Source of the DNA: Solen grandis
Taxonomy: Eukaryota; Mollusca; Bivalvia; Adapedonta; Solenidae
Direction of reading: 5' to 3'
DNA: 64,000 nucleotides
Assembly (NCBI GenBank): GCA_021229015.1
Contig: CM037791.1
Coordinates: 55,001,741-55,065,740 of the forward strand
Made by a program: the position numbers and the translations under genes. Positions 24,504-36,049 of the stretch are shown one piece after another (positions within the stretch are counted from its first letter, which is position 1; each line of letters starts with the position of its first letter). The notes beneath the pieces were generated by a model that did not search any database, had not been told where the DNA came from, and saw only the letters and a program-made list of their open reading frames with translations.

Positions 24504-27500
24504 ACAATGGCCCTAGATCGGTCACCAGAGCACATCAACTAATTTAAAGAAATTCAAGTCCCTTGATTTTACCTGGTTTCTTCCAGCAGCAACCAAATTC
24601 AAGTTTCTGATAGAATTAAGTTAGTCAATCATCCTGAGGCCTAAAATTTCAAGGGACCAAAAAATGCTAACATAATTATGGTATGAAACAGTGAGGTAAT
24701 CAGTGGTGCAAAACAAGAATTAATTCTGAACAGTAGTTCCAGGAGAGAAAAAAATCTATATAAGGAAACTAGACAATCCCCTATGTGATTCATTTTTCAA
24801 GGGATTAACTTTGTTTTTGCAATTATGATAGACAGCCATAAGGTGACCATACATGCCAAAAGAAATTTAATTCTAAACAATGGTTTCGAAGAATCTTTGA
24901 AATCTTCTATATGGAGTAAGTATATAAGTAAACTAGCGGACCCCTAGGGGCCTCATTTTACAAGGGATCAACTTTACTTAAGCAATTCATGAGGTGATCA
25001 TTTGCGTTAAATGAAATTAAATTCAAACCACTAGTTTCACAGAAGAAGAATTTTGGTATTTTCTATATAGAGTATGTAAGGAAACAAGCTGACCCCCTAG
25101 GGGCCTCATTTTTAGTTGTGTGTAATTTCTCTATGATATTGCATAACTATCACTTGACCATGCGGAGGAGTATAATTTGTTTTGGTGGCTCTTAGATAAT
25201 TTTGGATAGTTCATACGCAGGTTTCAATCATTTTATGGAGTTGCAACTAGAACTGCCATTATCATGGCACAAATACCCCCCTGCATATCGCTTTGTCATA
25301 GGGATTTGTAAATGATGCAAATGAGGGTTACAGTTCTTGGGTACTGCACTTTCCTTCATTGAGATCTTTTCATCTTGAAACCTTTTATCAAAACTCCAAA
25401 ATTATGCACATGAGAGTTACAGTTATTGGTCACTGCACTTACCCTCAATGATACCTATCCACATATGAAGTTTCATCTTGATACCTTTTATAGTTTTTGA
25501 GTATGGACTGGACAAAAAATAAGTATAAAAATTTAGAAAGGGCAATAACTCAACAAGAGCTGTCAGAGGACAGCACGCTCGACTATTCAAAATGCTTGTT
25601 GGTTAATCAAATGAAATCTATTTCAATTCTTGTCTTTCACATACCCTGTACATAATAATAGTCAAAAATGATATACCTTAATAGTCTGATAATATTTTGA
25701 TGTCTAAAATCAATCCCATGCCTAGCTACTGAGACATAAGCACAATAACACTGTGCATGCAAAACTTTAACCAAAAATCCAAGTTAGAAAAGGGCCATAA
25801 TTTGTATAAAATTCAGTCCAAAAGTTATCCTCCTTACTTTTCTGATGCCCCTGAAAACACTCCTTAATTTTAGTCAATTCCACAAGCAATTTCTGAGATA
25901 TAAGCTGGATAGTAGCTTGAATGCAAAAATTTAACCAATATTCTAAGTTAAAAGGGGGTCATAATTTTTAATATATTCCATCAAGTGTTATCTTCCTTAA
26001 TAGTATGATACCCCTAAACATATTAAAGATGTTTCAAATCAATCCCATGCCTGGACTATGAGATATAAGCATGAAAGTACCTTGCATGCAAAACTTTAAC
26101 CAAAATTTCTAAGATAAAAAAGGGGCCATAACTTGTAATATATTCCTTCAAGAGTTATCTACCATGAAAGTATGATACCCCTAAACATTAACGATGTTTC
26201 AAATCAATCCCATGCCTGGATACTGAGATATTAGCATGAAAGTACCTTGCATGCAAAACCTTAACTAAAATTTCTAAGTTAAAAAGGGGCCATAATTTGT
26301 AACATATTCTATCAAGAGTTATCTACCATGAAAGTATGATACCCCTTAACATATTAAAGATGATTCAAATCAATCCCAAGCCTGGATACTGAGATATTAG
26401 CATGAAAGTACCTTGCATGCAAAACTTTAACCAAAATTTCTAAGTTAAAAAGGGACAATAATTTGTAACATATTCTATCAAGAGTTATCTACCATGAAAG
26501 TATGATACCCCTAAACATATTAAAGATGTTTCAAATCAATCACATTCCTGGATACTGAGATATAAGCATGAGAGTATCTTGCATGCAAAACTTTAACCAA
26601 AATTTCTAAGTTAAAAAGGGGCCTTAATTTGTAATATATTCCATCAAGAATTATCTAACTTGGTTGTCTGATGCCCCTAAACATATTCATAAACTTTCAA
26701 GTCAATACCATGAGTGGTTATTAAGATACAAACTAGAGAGTAGCTTGCATGCAAAACTTTAACCAAATTTTCTATTGCATGCAAAACTTTAACCAAAATT
26801 TCTAAGTTAAAAGGGTGCCATAATTCATATTAAATTCAGTCAAGATAGTAACTTGCATGCAAAACTTTAACCAAAAGCTGCAACGCCAACGCGGACGCCA
26901 ACGCAAGGGCGACTACAATAGCTCTCATTTTCTTCGAATAGTCGAGCTAAAAATTATGCACATGGAAGTTACAGTTCTTGGTCATTGCACTTCCCTAGCC
27001 AACCATCAGTAACATTTATTTTTTAGAAGATCAAAACCATGAAACGACAGTATATGAGCATGGGCTATTATGTCAATCATGCACAAATTACTTCACGATG
27101 TGGCAAGACATATCCAAAACTCAACAGAGAAGTCTATATATTTAAATGTTTGTATCTTTTAACCTGGATTAAAGTTAACAAAAATAAATAAATGAATAAA
27201 ATAGAACAACACTGCTGGTTTTGCTAATATTTACAATGTATTCGAGGAATTTTATATCATATATAAATAACTAAATCAAACACTTTGAAATAATTCCCAT
27301 GGTATATACCACAACTATACAAAAATTAGAATATTGATTATCTCCCTTAGGAAACTAAAATCAATGCTGTGGGGCCTCATTTTTCAAGGATCAGCTTATT
27401 TTAGCAAATCTGACAGTGCAAAATTTGGTGACCATTTGTGTTAAAAGGAATTAAATTCTGACCATTGGTTTCAGAGATGATTTTTGAATTTTTCTTTATA

Positions 27501-27980
27501 GAGTACAGGTATATGAGGAAACTGGCCAACCCTGTGGGGGCTTCATTTTTCAAGGGATCAACTTTATTTTAGCAAATATGATAGAGAATAATTAGGTGAC
27601 CATTTGTGTTAAATGAAATTAAATTCTGATCACTGGTTTCAGAGAGGATGATTTTTGGGGGTTTTTTAGAGGTGACCATTTGTGCCAAAGGAAATTAAAT
27701 TCTGGCCATCAGTTTCAGAGGAAATGATTTTTTGAAGATTTAAAATAAAATGGTGTAGTTTACCATGGTAACCAGAGTTCTGCATGGATCAAGTTTATTA
27801 TAGCAACTTTTGTGAATATCCACCCAAGGATCATTCATACCAAGTATCATCAATTTCTACCAAGTGGTTTCAGAGGATTTTGTTTTAAGAAAATTTTTGA
27901 TAACACACAATGGACGACAACGGACGGAGTGTGATCCCAATAGCTCACCTTGAGCATGTTGTACTCTGGTGAGCTAAAAA
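24504..27980 (+). mobile_element. Family A element, CCAGAG variant, with nested B element
   Basis: The left end is ACAATGGCCCTAGATCGGTCACCAGAG. The right end is CTCACCTTGAGCATG..TACTCTGGTGAGCTAAAAA. Here the inverted repeat is CACCAGAG/CTCTGGTG, where other copies have CACCTGAG/CTCAGGTG. The body has diverged repeats including CAAGGGATCAACTTTATTTT. A family B element is inserted at 25553-26953. Junction flanks read across it to match an uninterrupted version at about 25390 (CCAAAATTATGCACATGAG). Confidence 0.8.
25553..26953 (+). mobile_element. Family B non-autonomous element
   Basis: The left end is ACAAGAGCTGTCAGAGGAC, a stem-loop, then GCTCGACTATTC. The right end is CTTCGAATAGTCGAGCTAAAAA, so GACTATTC pairs with GAATAGTC. 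The interior has about seven units of roughly 160 bp around TTGCATGCAAAACTTTAACC. AACGCCAACGCGGACGCC precedes the right end. No protein. Confidence 0.85.
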
Positions 27981-28148
27981 TAAAAAGCGGCCTTCTTGGA
28001 TTTTGTCCGCCATATTGGATTTTTTCAATATGGTACCATAGCAGAAAATATCCATAATACCAATATCTATGACCATGCCAAATTTCATTCTTTTTGCAAA
28101 ATTTGCCCCTCTGAATGCAATACTATTATGCTCTGGTGAGCTAAAAAT
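27981..28148 (+). mobile_element. Right-end relic of a family A element
   Basis: The stretch ends GCTCTGGTGAGCTAAAAATTG, the same right end as the element just upstream. No left end is present. It lies about 300 bp past the LSM4 polyadenylation signal. Confidence 0.55.
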
Positions 28149-28466
28149 TGAAGTAAGCATGACAGCAAGTAGGCTTGGTATTTATAATTGTTGTGTTAAT
28201 ATAAAAAAGTCTGACCAATGATAGCTAAGAAAGAGTGGCAACAAATCTTGTCTACAGAAAGACCAGGAAACAGACATTACTCCAATATAAGTCCTATATA
28301 CTTTGTCTTTGGGGGTATAAATAAAAGAAGTGCATCCATCAGAATCAGAATAGTCATAACAATGTATTATAATGAATTTTCAGAATGTCATGTCTTTAAC
28401 ACAGACCAAGGTACACCAGAATAGCTATATTGTCTCTGAAATTCTCTTTGCACCTTCTTGTAAATA

Positions 28467-28472
28467 TTTATT
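28467..28472 (-). terminator. LSM4: LSM4 polyadenylation signal
   Basis: AATAAA on the minus strand lies about 230 bp after the LSM4 stop codon, so the 3' untranslated region would end near 28440-28455. Other signals further downstream cannot be excluded. Confidence 0.55.
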
Positions 28473-28698
28473 CATTTCCCAAAATCTCTCAAAAGAGTTC
28501 AAGTCTTCAAAGTATCACACCTCAATTCCCTCCAGGTAGGGGGTGTACAGATGTATCACAAAGGAAAACTCAATTTGTAGCATTTCTTTCCTAAACATTT
28601 GCAGCAAATGTTTAGCAACATTTGTATGTAGACAAGAGGTTGCCACCCTGATTCCGTCCGCCAACATTTGAGTGTCATTGTATATGGTAAGTGTAACA

Positions 28699-28778
28699 CT
28701 ACTCTCCGCGTCCTTTCCCGAGTCCACCTCCTCGACTGCCACCCCGACCACCACGCCCTCCACCCCGACCAAAAGCAC
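28699..28778 (-). CDS. LSM4: LSM4 last exon: Arg-Gly-rich C-terminal tail
   Basis: The acceptor is TTGTGTTGCAG|GTGCTTTTGG. Two bases complete the Gly codon begun in the previous exon, then 25 codons and TAG at 28699-28701. The peptide is GAFGRGGGRGGRGGSRGG and onward to GKGRGE, a run of RGG and GRG motifs. In LSm4 of other animals the same place holds a Gly/Arg tail that is methylated on arginine and helps gather the protein in P-bodies; that role is taken from the family. The exon is GC-rich compared with the AT-rich surroundings. The total protein would be about 130 residues, close to the 139 of human LSM4. Confidence 0.9.
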
Positions 28779-29027
28779 CTGCAACACAAATTAATGTCAT
28801 CCTGAGGAACTTTGAACGAATCTAGACAACAGTTTATATGAAAACAACAATTTTCTTTGTTTTTAACTTTTAGACTTGGTTTATACCTACCTGTATATGA
28901 CAATCTTAAACTATAGAACTGTCATAGAGGTAACTTATACCCCCTAACACTGCTTTGTCAAAGCCTTTAATTTTGTTCTTAAATGATGAGAACAGTAATC
29001 ATGGGTTTCAGGAAACAAAATTTCTAA

Positions 29028-29305
29028 ACAATAGGGCCATATGGTCCCAGATCGCTCACCAGAGTACATACAAAGTCACTTGAGTTTACCTGGTTTCTTC
29101 GGGCAGCAACCAGATTCAAATTTCAGATAGAAAGAATTCTTAGGTTAGTCAATCATCTGAAGGCCTCAATTTTCAAGGGATCTAAAATACTTACACAAAT
29201 ATGGTATGAAACCTTGAGGTAATCATTGGTGCAAAACAAGAATTAATTCTGAAATTTAGTTCCAGCAGAGAAGAATTTTTCAAATTTTCTGTATAGGGTA
29301 TGTAA
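29028..29305 (+). mobile_element. Left part of a family A element, CCAGAG variant
   Basis: It starts ACAATAGGGCCATATGGTCC, then ATCGCTCACCAGAG, as in the copy at 24504. The body matches that copy (GTGCAAAACAAGAATTAATTC) but stops near 29305, where a LINE fragment begins. No right end is seen. Confidence 0.65.
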
Positions 29306-29309
29306 GGAA

Positions 29310-29652
29310 ACAAGATGACTATGATTGGACTTTTTTCAACTGCTGCAGGTGTCCCAGGGTCTAGGGTAGGCAGCAGGCAGCTTCTGTGTCCACCAACTCT
29401 CCACACATCTCTGTCCAAAGGATCAGTGTTAGCCAGATTGCACATTTTCAGATCACCATTGACACATTCAGACCAAGTTTTCCTGGGCCCTCTGCAGCCG
29501 GGAATCACAATGCTCCTGACTGTATTGATGCATGTTGTGGCATGTTCGTGCCCATACCATCTTAGGCAACCATTGTGCAAAACTGTTGATATATCCTGAA
29601 TCCCCAGTTTGGCATGTAAAGTAGCTGTGGAAACTTCATGAGTCATTACCAT
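29310..29652 (-). pseudogene. LINE reverse-transcriptase C-terminal fragment
   Basis: On the minus strand the frame includes LHAKLGIQDISTVL, CLRWYGHEH, CRGPRKTWSECV and LDRDVWR. This is the familiar order LGI..LRWFGH..GRPKKTW..DR..WR at the C-terminus of many LINE polymerases. It is truncated upstream of the LGI block and lacks all catalytic motifs. It sits in the last LSM4 intron and is transcribed in the LSM4 sense direction. Confidence 0.85.
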
Positions 29653-29654
29653 AT

Positions 29655-30330
29655 AAAGGGTCAGATTAGTCGCAGCTACGTATAAGGTGCATCCTAACTT
29701 TCAGGGTAACTTATTTAAAAAAAACAACAAAAAAAAACAAACAAACAAAACAAACTTATCATATCGTATATGCAAAATATTGTTTTGAAATTCATGCCGT
29801 TATACATTTTGACAGACTGAAAGCTATCCGTACGTAACCTTGGCTAATCATATGGTGAACCATTTTATTTACACATGGCATAAGATTACCGTTAGACCAT
29901 TACCTTAAGGAGGGGTAGGATAAAGGTGACACATTTTCATAACATGACATTACTCAACCGTGTCCCCGCATTCTAAATAACACTGGGACCAATGTCACCT
30001 GTCAAAATTCTCCCAACTAACAAACATTACATGACAATTGCCACCTGTCAAAATATTGAAAATGATTTCAATCAAGTTGTTTCAGTTTCTCACGATCATT
30101 TTATCAAGAAATATACCAGTAGGATAACTATTAAGAACAAAAGCAATAACCTGGTATTGTTTATTATTGTTTCATTTAGACTTAATAGCATATTGTCGTA
30201 TTCATTGGCTTTCAGTATATCCATTCCCTGAGATCGTATATACCTTTAAATTTCACTTCTCGGTGATTGAAAAAAAGAAACCCGAAAAGCGTATATCATC
30301 ATATAAGGTGCACCCCCTAAATAAACCTGA
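29655..30330. repeat. Dispersed repeat H, copy 1
   Basis: Matches 41345-41880 in the same orientation over landmarks such as GAACCATTTTATTTACACAT, AAGGAGGGGTAGGATAA and GTGACACATTTTCATAACAT. TATAAGGTGCA words lie near both ends (29681 and 30302). No coding frame and no target duplication established. Confidence 0.7.
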
Positions 30331-30841
30331 ATTATCTGGAAAAACAAGAGGGCCAAGATGGCCCTGTGTCGCTCACCTGATTAAGATGGCTGTGTTAGGC
30401 AAAATGACAAAAAATCTGGCATCTAAAGTGTTTTTCTAACATTTGACTAAGTCAGGCCTCGACAAATACGCTCGCCCGCTCGCATTGGCGAGTGAAAGTT
30501 TGGGTCGGGCGAGAAAAAAATAATGAAACTAAAGATTCTCCAGTTACTGATGGTTACTTTTCTTGAACGAAGATATTTGATAAAACAATCAAAATGCGAA
30601 CTGCATTTTAATCGTAATACCTGTCAAACGAAAACCGGAAATCGACTTCGTATTATTGTGGCTATGTCTAAAAACTATACCGAATGCGTTATTATAAAAC
30701 ATTACCGAATGCTGTTGTCTGAGGGCAACATTTGTTGTTGGGAGCGGAGGGGTGTAATCGATTAAATCATGCACTGTGACCGAGTGTGTGAGAAATCGAA
30801 GAAAATATTTCATATGGTTCATTTATCGAAGAATAATTATT

Positions 30842-31446
30842 ACAAGAGGGCCAAGATGGCCCTAGATCGCTCACCTGAGAAAAGTATCATTCATTGCCTG
30901 TACAAAACAGATTGCTTCAGAATTAAGATGATGAGGTGAAACAATGTTCAGGAATTTTCTGACCCCATCCACAAAAGATATCATCATGACAAACATTCTG
31001 CCAAAGTTTGAGGATGATTGGACCAAAAATGTTGCCCTCAGAGTATAAACAAGATTTTTCTAAGATTTGACCTACTGACCTACATTTCTATGCAACCTGA
31101 CCCATTTTCGAAAGGGTTCAAGATATCATCAAGACAAACATTCTGACCAAGTTTGAGGAAGATTGGATCAAAATTGTGGCCTCTAGTGTGTAAACATCAA
31201 AATTGTTGATGGACGACAAGATTTTTCTAAGATTTGACCTACTGACCTACTTTTTGATCCAACCTGACCCATTTTCGAAAGGGTTCAAGATATCATCAAG
31301 ACAAACATTCTGACCAAGTTTGAGGAAGATTGGATCAAAACTGTGGCCTCTAGTGTGTAAACATCAAAATTGTTGACGGACGACGGACAACGGACAATCA
31401 AGTATCCCAAAAGCTCACCCTGAGCTATGCTCAGGTGAGCTAAAAA
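30842..31446 (+). mobile_element. Family A element, inner copy
   Basis: A compact copy of 605 bp. The left end is ACAAGAGGGCCAAGATGGCC then ATCGCTCACCTGAG. The right end is CTCACCCTGAGCTATGCTC, then AGGTGAGCTAAAAA. Two units around TTTCTAAGATTTGACCTAC lie inside, and GACGGACGACGGACAACGG precedes the right end. Confidence 0.88.
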
Positions 31447-31564
31447 GCATAAAAAGTATCATTAACAATATATAAAACAATTAAACCGATATGGATCCCG
31501 CGCTACGGCAGCGTGGCCAGTGGCTTAGTAATAGAACATCGTTCTGATAATCAATCGGTTCAAA

Positions 31565-31621
31565 ATGTCGTCTGAAAAGTCGGAACCGAAGCAAGGAACG
31601 CTGTTCCAATTTTTACAGTAA
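31565..31621 (+). pseudogene. Possible transposase first-exon remnant
   Basis: Inside the hAT-like element a frame reads MSSEKSEPKQGTLFQFLQ and stops. A short N-terminus with a K-x-x-x-L-F-x-F-L block is common at the start of hAT-type transposases. The 3' end offers a possible donor, TTACA|GTAAAC, so this may be exon 1 kept in a deletion derivative. This rests on a short match. Confidence 0.35.
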
Positions 31622-33488
31622 ACTTTAGTCCTTACCTCCAAAAGCAACGCATATGCATTCATCTTGACCATTTTTGTCTGTTTTAATGCAGGGCGAGTAA
31701 ATTTTGTGCAGGGCGAGTAAATTTCTAGGGTCACTCGCCCTGCAGGGCGAGTGACCCTAGAAAAATTCTTCGAGGCCTGTAAGTGACCTACATTTTGATC
31801 CTACCTGAATTTACCTGGTGACCTAGTTTTTGACCCAACATGACCCAATTTCGAACTCATCCGAGATATCATGTAGACAAACATCCTGACCAAGTTTCAT
31901 GAAGATTGGGCCAAAACTGTGGCTTCTAAAGTGTTCACAAGGTTTTTCTAAGATTTGACCTGGTGACCTAGTTTTTGACCCCACATGACCCAATTTCGAA
32001 CTTGTCCGAGATATCATGTAGACAAACAACTTGACCAAGTTTCATGCAGATTGGTCCAAAACAGTGGCCTCTAGAGTGTTCACAAGGTTTTTCTAAGATT
32101 TGACCTGGTGACCTAGTTTTTGACCCCACATGACCCAATTTCGCACTCATCCAAGATATCATGTAGACAAACATCCTGACCATGTTTCATGAAGATTGGG
32201 CCAAAACTGTGGCCTCTAGAGTGTTCACAAGGTTTTTCTAAGATTTGACCTGGTGACCTAGAGGGCAAACAAAGTGAAATCTGGCTTTTTTTCAATTTTA
32301 AAAGGGGCGTAACTCCTGACCTAAGGGTCCAATTTCAGCCATAATCCAACTTAGCCAAAATTTGATGGTAATAAACATTGTTATAAAATTTAAAGACAAT
32401 GACCTAAAAAATAAAGATGCTTGAGTGCAAACAAAGTGCAATCTGACTTTTTTTTTAATAATATAAGGGGTGTAACTCCTGCCCTAATGCTCCGACATCA
32501 GCCAAAATCGAACTTGGCTGAGAAATTTTGGTTATAAACAATGTCATTAAGTTTGAATGCAATTGCTAAAGAAATGAAGATGCTAGAGTGCAAACAATGT
32601 GAAATCTGGCTTTTTTGAATTTTAAAAGGGGTGTAACTCCTGCCCTAATGCTCCGACATCAGCCAAAATCGAACTTGGCTGAGAAATTTTGGTTATAAAC
32701 AATGTCATTAAGTTTGAATGCAATTGCTAAAGAAATGAAGATGCTAGAGTGCAAACAATGTGAAATCTGGCTTTTTTTAATTTTAAAAGGGGCATAACTC
32801 CTGACCTAATGGTACGATATTAGCCATAATCGAACTCGGCTGTGATTTTATGGTTATAAACATTGTTATCAAGTTTGAAGATAATTGCTCAGGAAATGAA
32901 GATGCTAGAGTGCAAACAATGTGAAATCTGGCTTTTTTGAATTTTAAAAGGGGCATAACTCCTGACCTAATGTTCCGATATCAGCCATAATCGAACTTGG
33001 CCGAGATTTTATGGTTATAAACATTGTTTTAAAGTTTGAAAATAATTGCTCATAAAATGAAGATGCTAGAGTGCAAACAAACAAATTGTGGACGACGGAC
33101 GACGGACATTCATCGATCCTAAAAGCTCATCCTGAGCACACGTGCTCAGGTGAGCTAAAAAAGTAAAAGGATATGAAATTCCTGCCTTTAACTTGCTTTT
33201 GTATGACTATAACTTCAATAAACTTTGAAAAATAAACTTGGAGGATATGGCAAAAGTAACTGAAAATCATGTTTTTTTATATCGATTTCATTTAACTTGG
33301 GCTATTTCTATAACAAATCAAATCTATTGAAAATGCTTACAATTCAATTTTCACATGATTCGGTCTAGCTTTAGAGGTTTTCAAGATATAAGTAATGATT
33401 AAACTTAACATTTTTCCGGAAATGAAAGTGACATTGTTCCATAGGATCACATGATGCACCTTCAGTAAAAAATCATGCAAATAAAAAA

Positions 33489-34432
33489 ACAAGAAGGCCA
33501 TGATGGCCCTCAATCGCTCAACTGATTATGAGCAACATATGCTAGATTTTTATGCCCCCCTTCGAAGAAGAGGGGGTATATTGCTTTGCTCATGTCGGTT
33601 GGTCGGTCGGTCCGTAGGTCCGTCGGTCTGTCGGTAGACCAGACTTTGTCCGAGTGACAACTTAAGTTCAATTTGACCTTTAAGTCTCAAACTTCTTGTG
33701 GTTGTTGCTCATGATTAGTAGATGACCCCTATTGATTTTGGTGTCATTACCTCAAAGGTCAAGGTCACAAGGTCACATGTTGTGTATGTATAATACCAGA
33801 CCTTATCCGAGTGATAACTTATATTCTATTTGACCTTTAAGTCTCAAACTTCTTGTGGTTTTTGCTCACGATTAGTAGATGACCCCTATTGATTTTGGTG
33901 TCATTACCTCAAAGGTCAAGGTCACAAGGTCACATGTTGTGTATGTATAATACCAGACCTTGTCCGAGTGATAACTTAAGTTCTATTTGACCTTTAAGTC
34001 TCAAACTTCATGTGGTTGTTGCTCATGATTAGTAGATGACCCCTATCGATTTTGGTGTCATTACCTCAAAGGTCAAGGTCACAAGGTCACATGTTGTGTA
34101 TGTATAATACCAGACCTTATCCGAAACAGACATTCTGACCAAGTTTCATGAAGATATGGCCAAAAATGTGGCCTCTAGAGTGTTAACAAAGTTTTTCTAA
34201 GATTTGACCTCATGACCTACTTTTTGACCCCACATGACCCAATTTCGAACTTGTCCAAGATTTTATGGAGACAAACATTCTGACCAAGTTTCATGAAGAT
34301 TGGCCTAAAAATATGGCCTCTAGAGTGTTAACAAGCCAAATTGTTGACGACGCACAACGGACGACGGACGCCAGACAAAGGGCCATCACAAAAGCTTACC
34401 CTTGAGCACGTTGTGCTCAGGTGAGCTAAAAA
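33489..34432 (+). mobile_element. Family A element interrupted by a family C fragment
   Basis: The left end is ACAAGAAGGCCATGATGGCC then ATCGCTCAACTG. The right end is CTTACCCTTGAGCACG..GTGCTCAGGTGAGCTAAAAA. Its sequence GAGCAACATATG continues in the intact copy at 48745 as GACCTACTTTTTGACC, which shows that 33545-34124 is an insert. Confidence 0.8.
33545..34124 (-). mobile_element. Family C fragment, minus orientation
   Basis: Read on the minus strand its right end is ATACCCCCTCTTCTTCG then GGGGGGCATA, next to a (GACC)-like stretch (plus strand GGTCGGTCGGTCCG at about 33600). Three units of about 157 bp follow, each with CAAAGGTCAAGGTCACAAGG. The left end is missing, cut at CCGA (34124). 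Confidence 0.7.
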
Positions 34433-36049
34433 ATAAGGCCTACAGGTCTTAAAAACCGTTAAATTTAACAAAATTAACTTTGACCTTATAAGGTCTCATG
34501 ACGTCATATGACATTCATCTTCTCAGACTTATACTCAGTCCAAATATTAGCTTTCTATCTTATCTGGAAGTGATTTTATAAGTATCTGAACTGAAATTTG
34601 ACGTCATATTGGATTAGCCATAAAATCCTTGCTTTTTCAAATTTGGAAAAACCAAGACCGGTTGGCACATCTAGACTGTAACATATACATTCTGTGAAAT
34701 TTTGATGAAAATTTATCCAGGAATAATGGCTGTAGACCGCGTACAAACTTGTGTAGACAACGTCAAGTTTGATGTAATATGACATCATAGGCATAAGAAA
34801 ATCAATGAAATGAAATATTAAATATCTTGAATATATCATGTAAATTTTTATGCCCTTTGGAACTTTGCAACATATAGAAATTACCACGTAGGTATCAAAC
34901 ATTCTTTTTGACATTATGATGTCTTATGACGTCAAATGGCGTTAATCCTCACAGAAAAGAAATAAGTCTTAAAGACTAATATTCAGTCCAATATCAACTT
35001 TCTTAATCATCTGGAAGCAATTTTATACATATTTGAAATTTTTCGTCAATGGTTCGAAACTTGGATTCGCCATAGAACAATTGCCTTTTCGAATTTGGAA
35101 AAATGGACACCGGGATGCACAAATAAAGTGTAAGATACACATTGTGAAATTTTGATGAAAATCGGCCCAGAAATAATGGCTGTAGACCGCATACAAATAT
35201 TTTTAGACGACGTCAAGTTTGACGTCAAAACACGTCATAGTCAAATGAAAATTATTGAAATGCAAAATGTTCTATCTGAAGCATATGCTATTAAATTTTC
35301 AAGGTGCTCAACATATAAAAATTGACACGAAAAAATTAGATATGACATCATATGACGTTCATCTTCTGAGAATATCAATAAATCCTAGAGACTTATATTC
35401 TGTCTATATATCATCTTTCTAGCTCATCTGTAAGCGATTTTATACGCATTTGAAATTTTACGTCAATGGTTCGAATCTTGGATTCGCCCTAGAACCATTG
35501 CCTTTTCGAATTTTGAAAAACGGACACCTGTCAAACTAGAGCCTAACATATACATTCAGTGAAATTTGGATGAAAGTCGGCCCAGGAATAATGGATGTAG
35601 GCCACGTACAAATATTTTTAGACGACTTCAAGTTTGACGTGAAAACACGTCATAGTCAAATGAATCTTCTGAGAATGTGAAGAAATCTTAGAGACTTAAA
35701 TTCTGTCTAAATATCATCTTTCTAGCTCATCTGTAAGCGATTTTATATGCATTTGAAATTTTACGTCAATGGTTCGAATCTTAGATTCGCCATAGAACCA
35801 TTGCCTTTTCAAATTTTGAAGAACAGTCACCGGGATGAACAACTAGAGCCTAACATTCACATTCTGTGAAATTTTTATGAAAATCGGTCAAGAAATAATG
35901 GCTGTAGACCGCGTACAAACTTTTGTAGACAACGTCAAGTGTGACGTCACATGACGTCTTAGGCATATGAAAATCATTGAAATCAAAATTTCAACATCTG
36001 AAGTATATGCCATTAAATTTTCATCATCCTTGGGCCATTGCAACATATA
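34433..36049 (-). repeat. Dispersed repeat F, tandem units
   Basis: About four diverged units share GGCTGTAGACCGCGTACAAA, GTTCGAATCTTGGATTCGCC and GACGTCAAGTTTGACGTCA. The order and strand are the complement of 19276-20393. Frames in it are by-products. Confidence 0.75.

Larger units (their letters stand above)
30453..31779 (+). mobile_element. hAT-like non-autonomous element with nested family A copy
   Basis: The ends are CAGGCCTCGA on the left and its exact complement on the right. They are flanked by TAAGT on both sides (30448-30452 and 31780-31784). The 5-bp duplication is shorter than the usual 8 bp of hAT, so the superfamily is tentative. Subterminal GGGCGAG words are frequent. A 42-bp perfect palindrome is at 31722-31763 and a family A copy is inserted at 30842-31446. 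Without that copy the element is about 720 bp. Confidence 0.75.
30344..33161 (+). mobile_element. Family A element, outer host of a three-level nest
   Basis: The left end is ACAAGAGGGCCAAGATGGCC then TCGCTCACCTGAT. The right end is CTCATCCTGAGCAC..GTGCTCAGGTGAGCTAAAAA. It holds three 145-bp units at about 31800-32262, then five units of about 154 bp at about 32280-33090 around CTAGAGTGCAAACAATGTG. GGACGACGGACGACGG precedes the right end. A hAT-like element is inserted at 30453-31779. Confidence 0.85.

Noticed and set aside
29315..29599. 94-codon plus-strand frame
   Set aside because: It is the shadow of the minus-strand LINE polymerase fragment in the same place.
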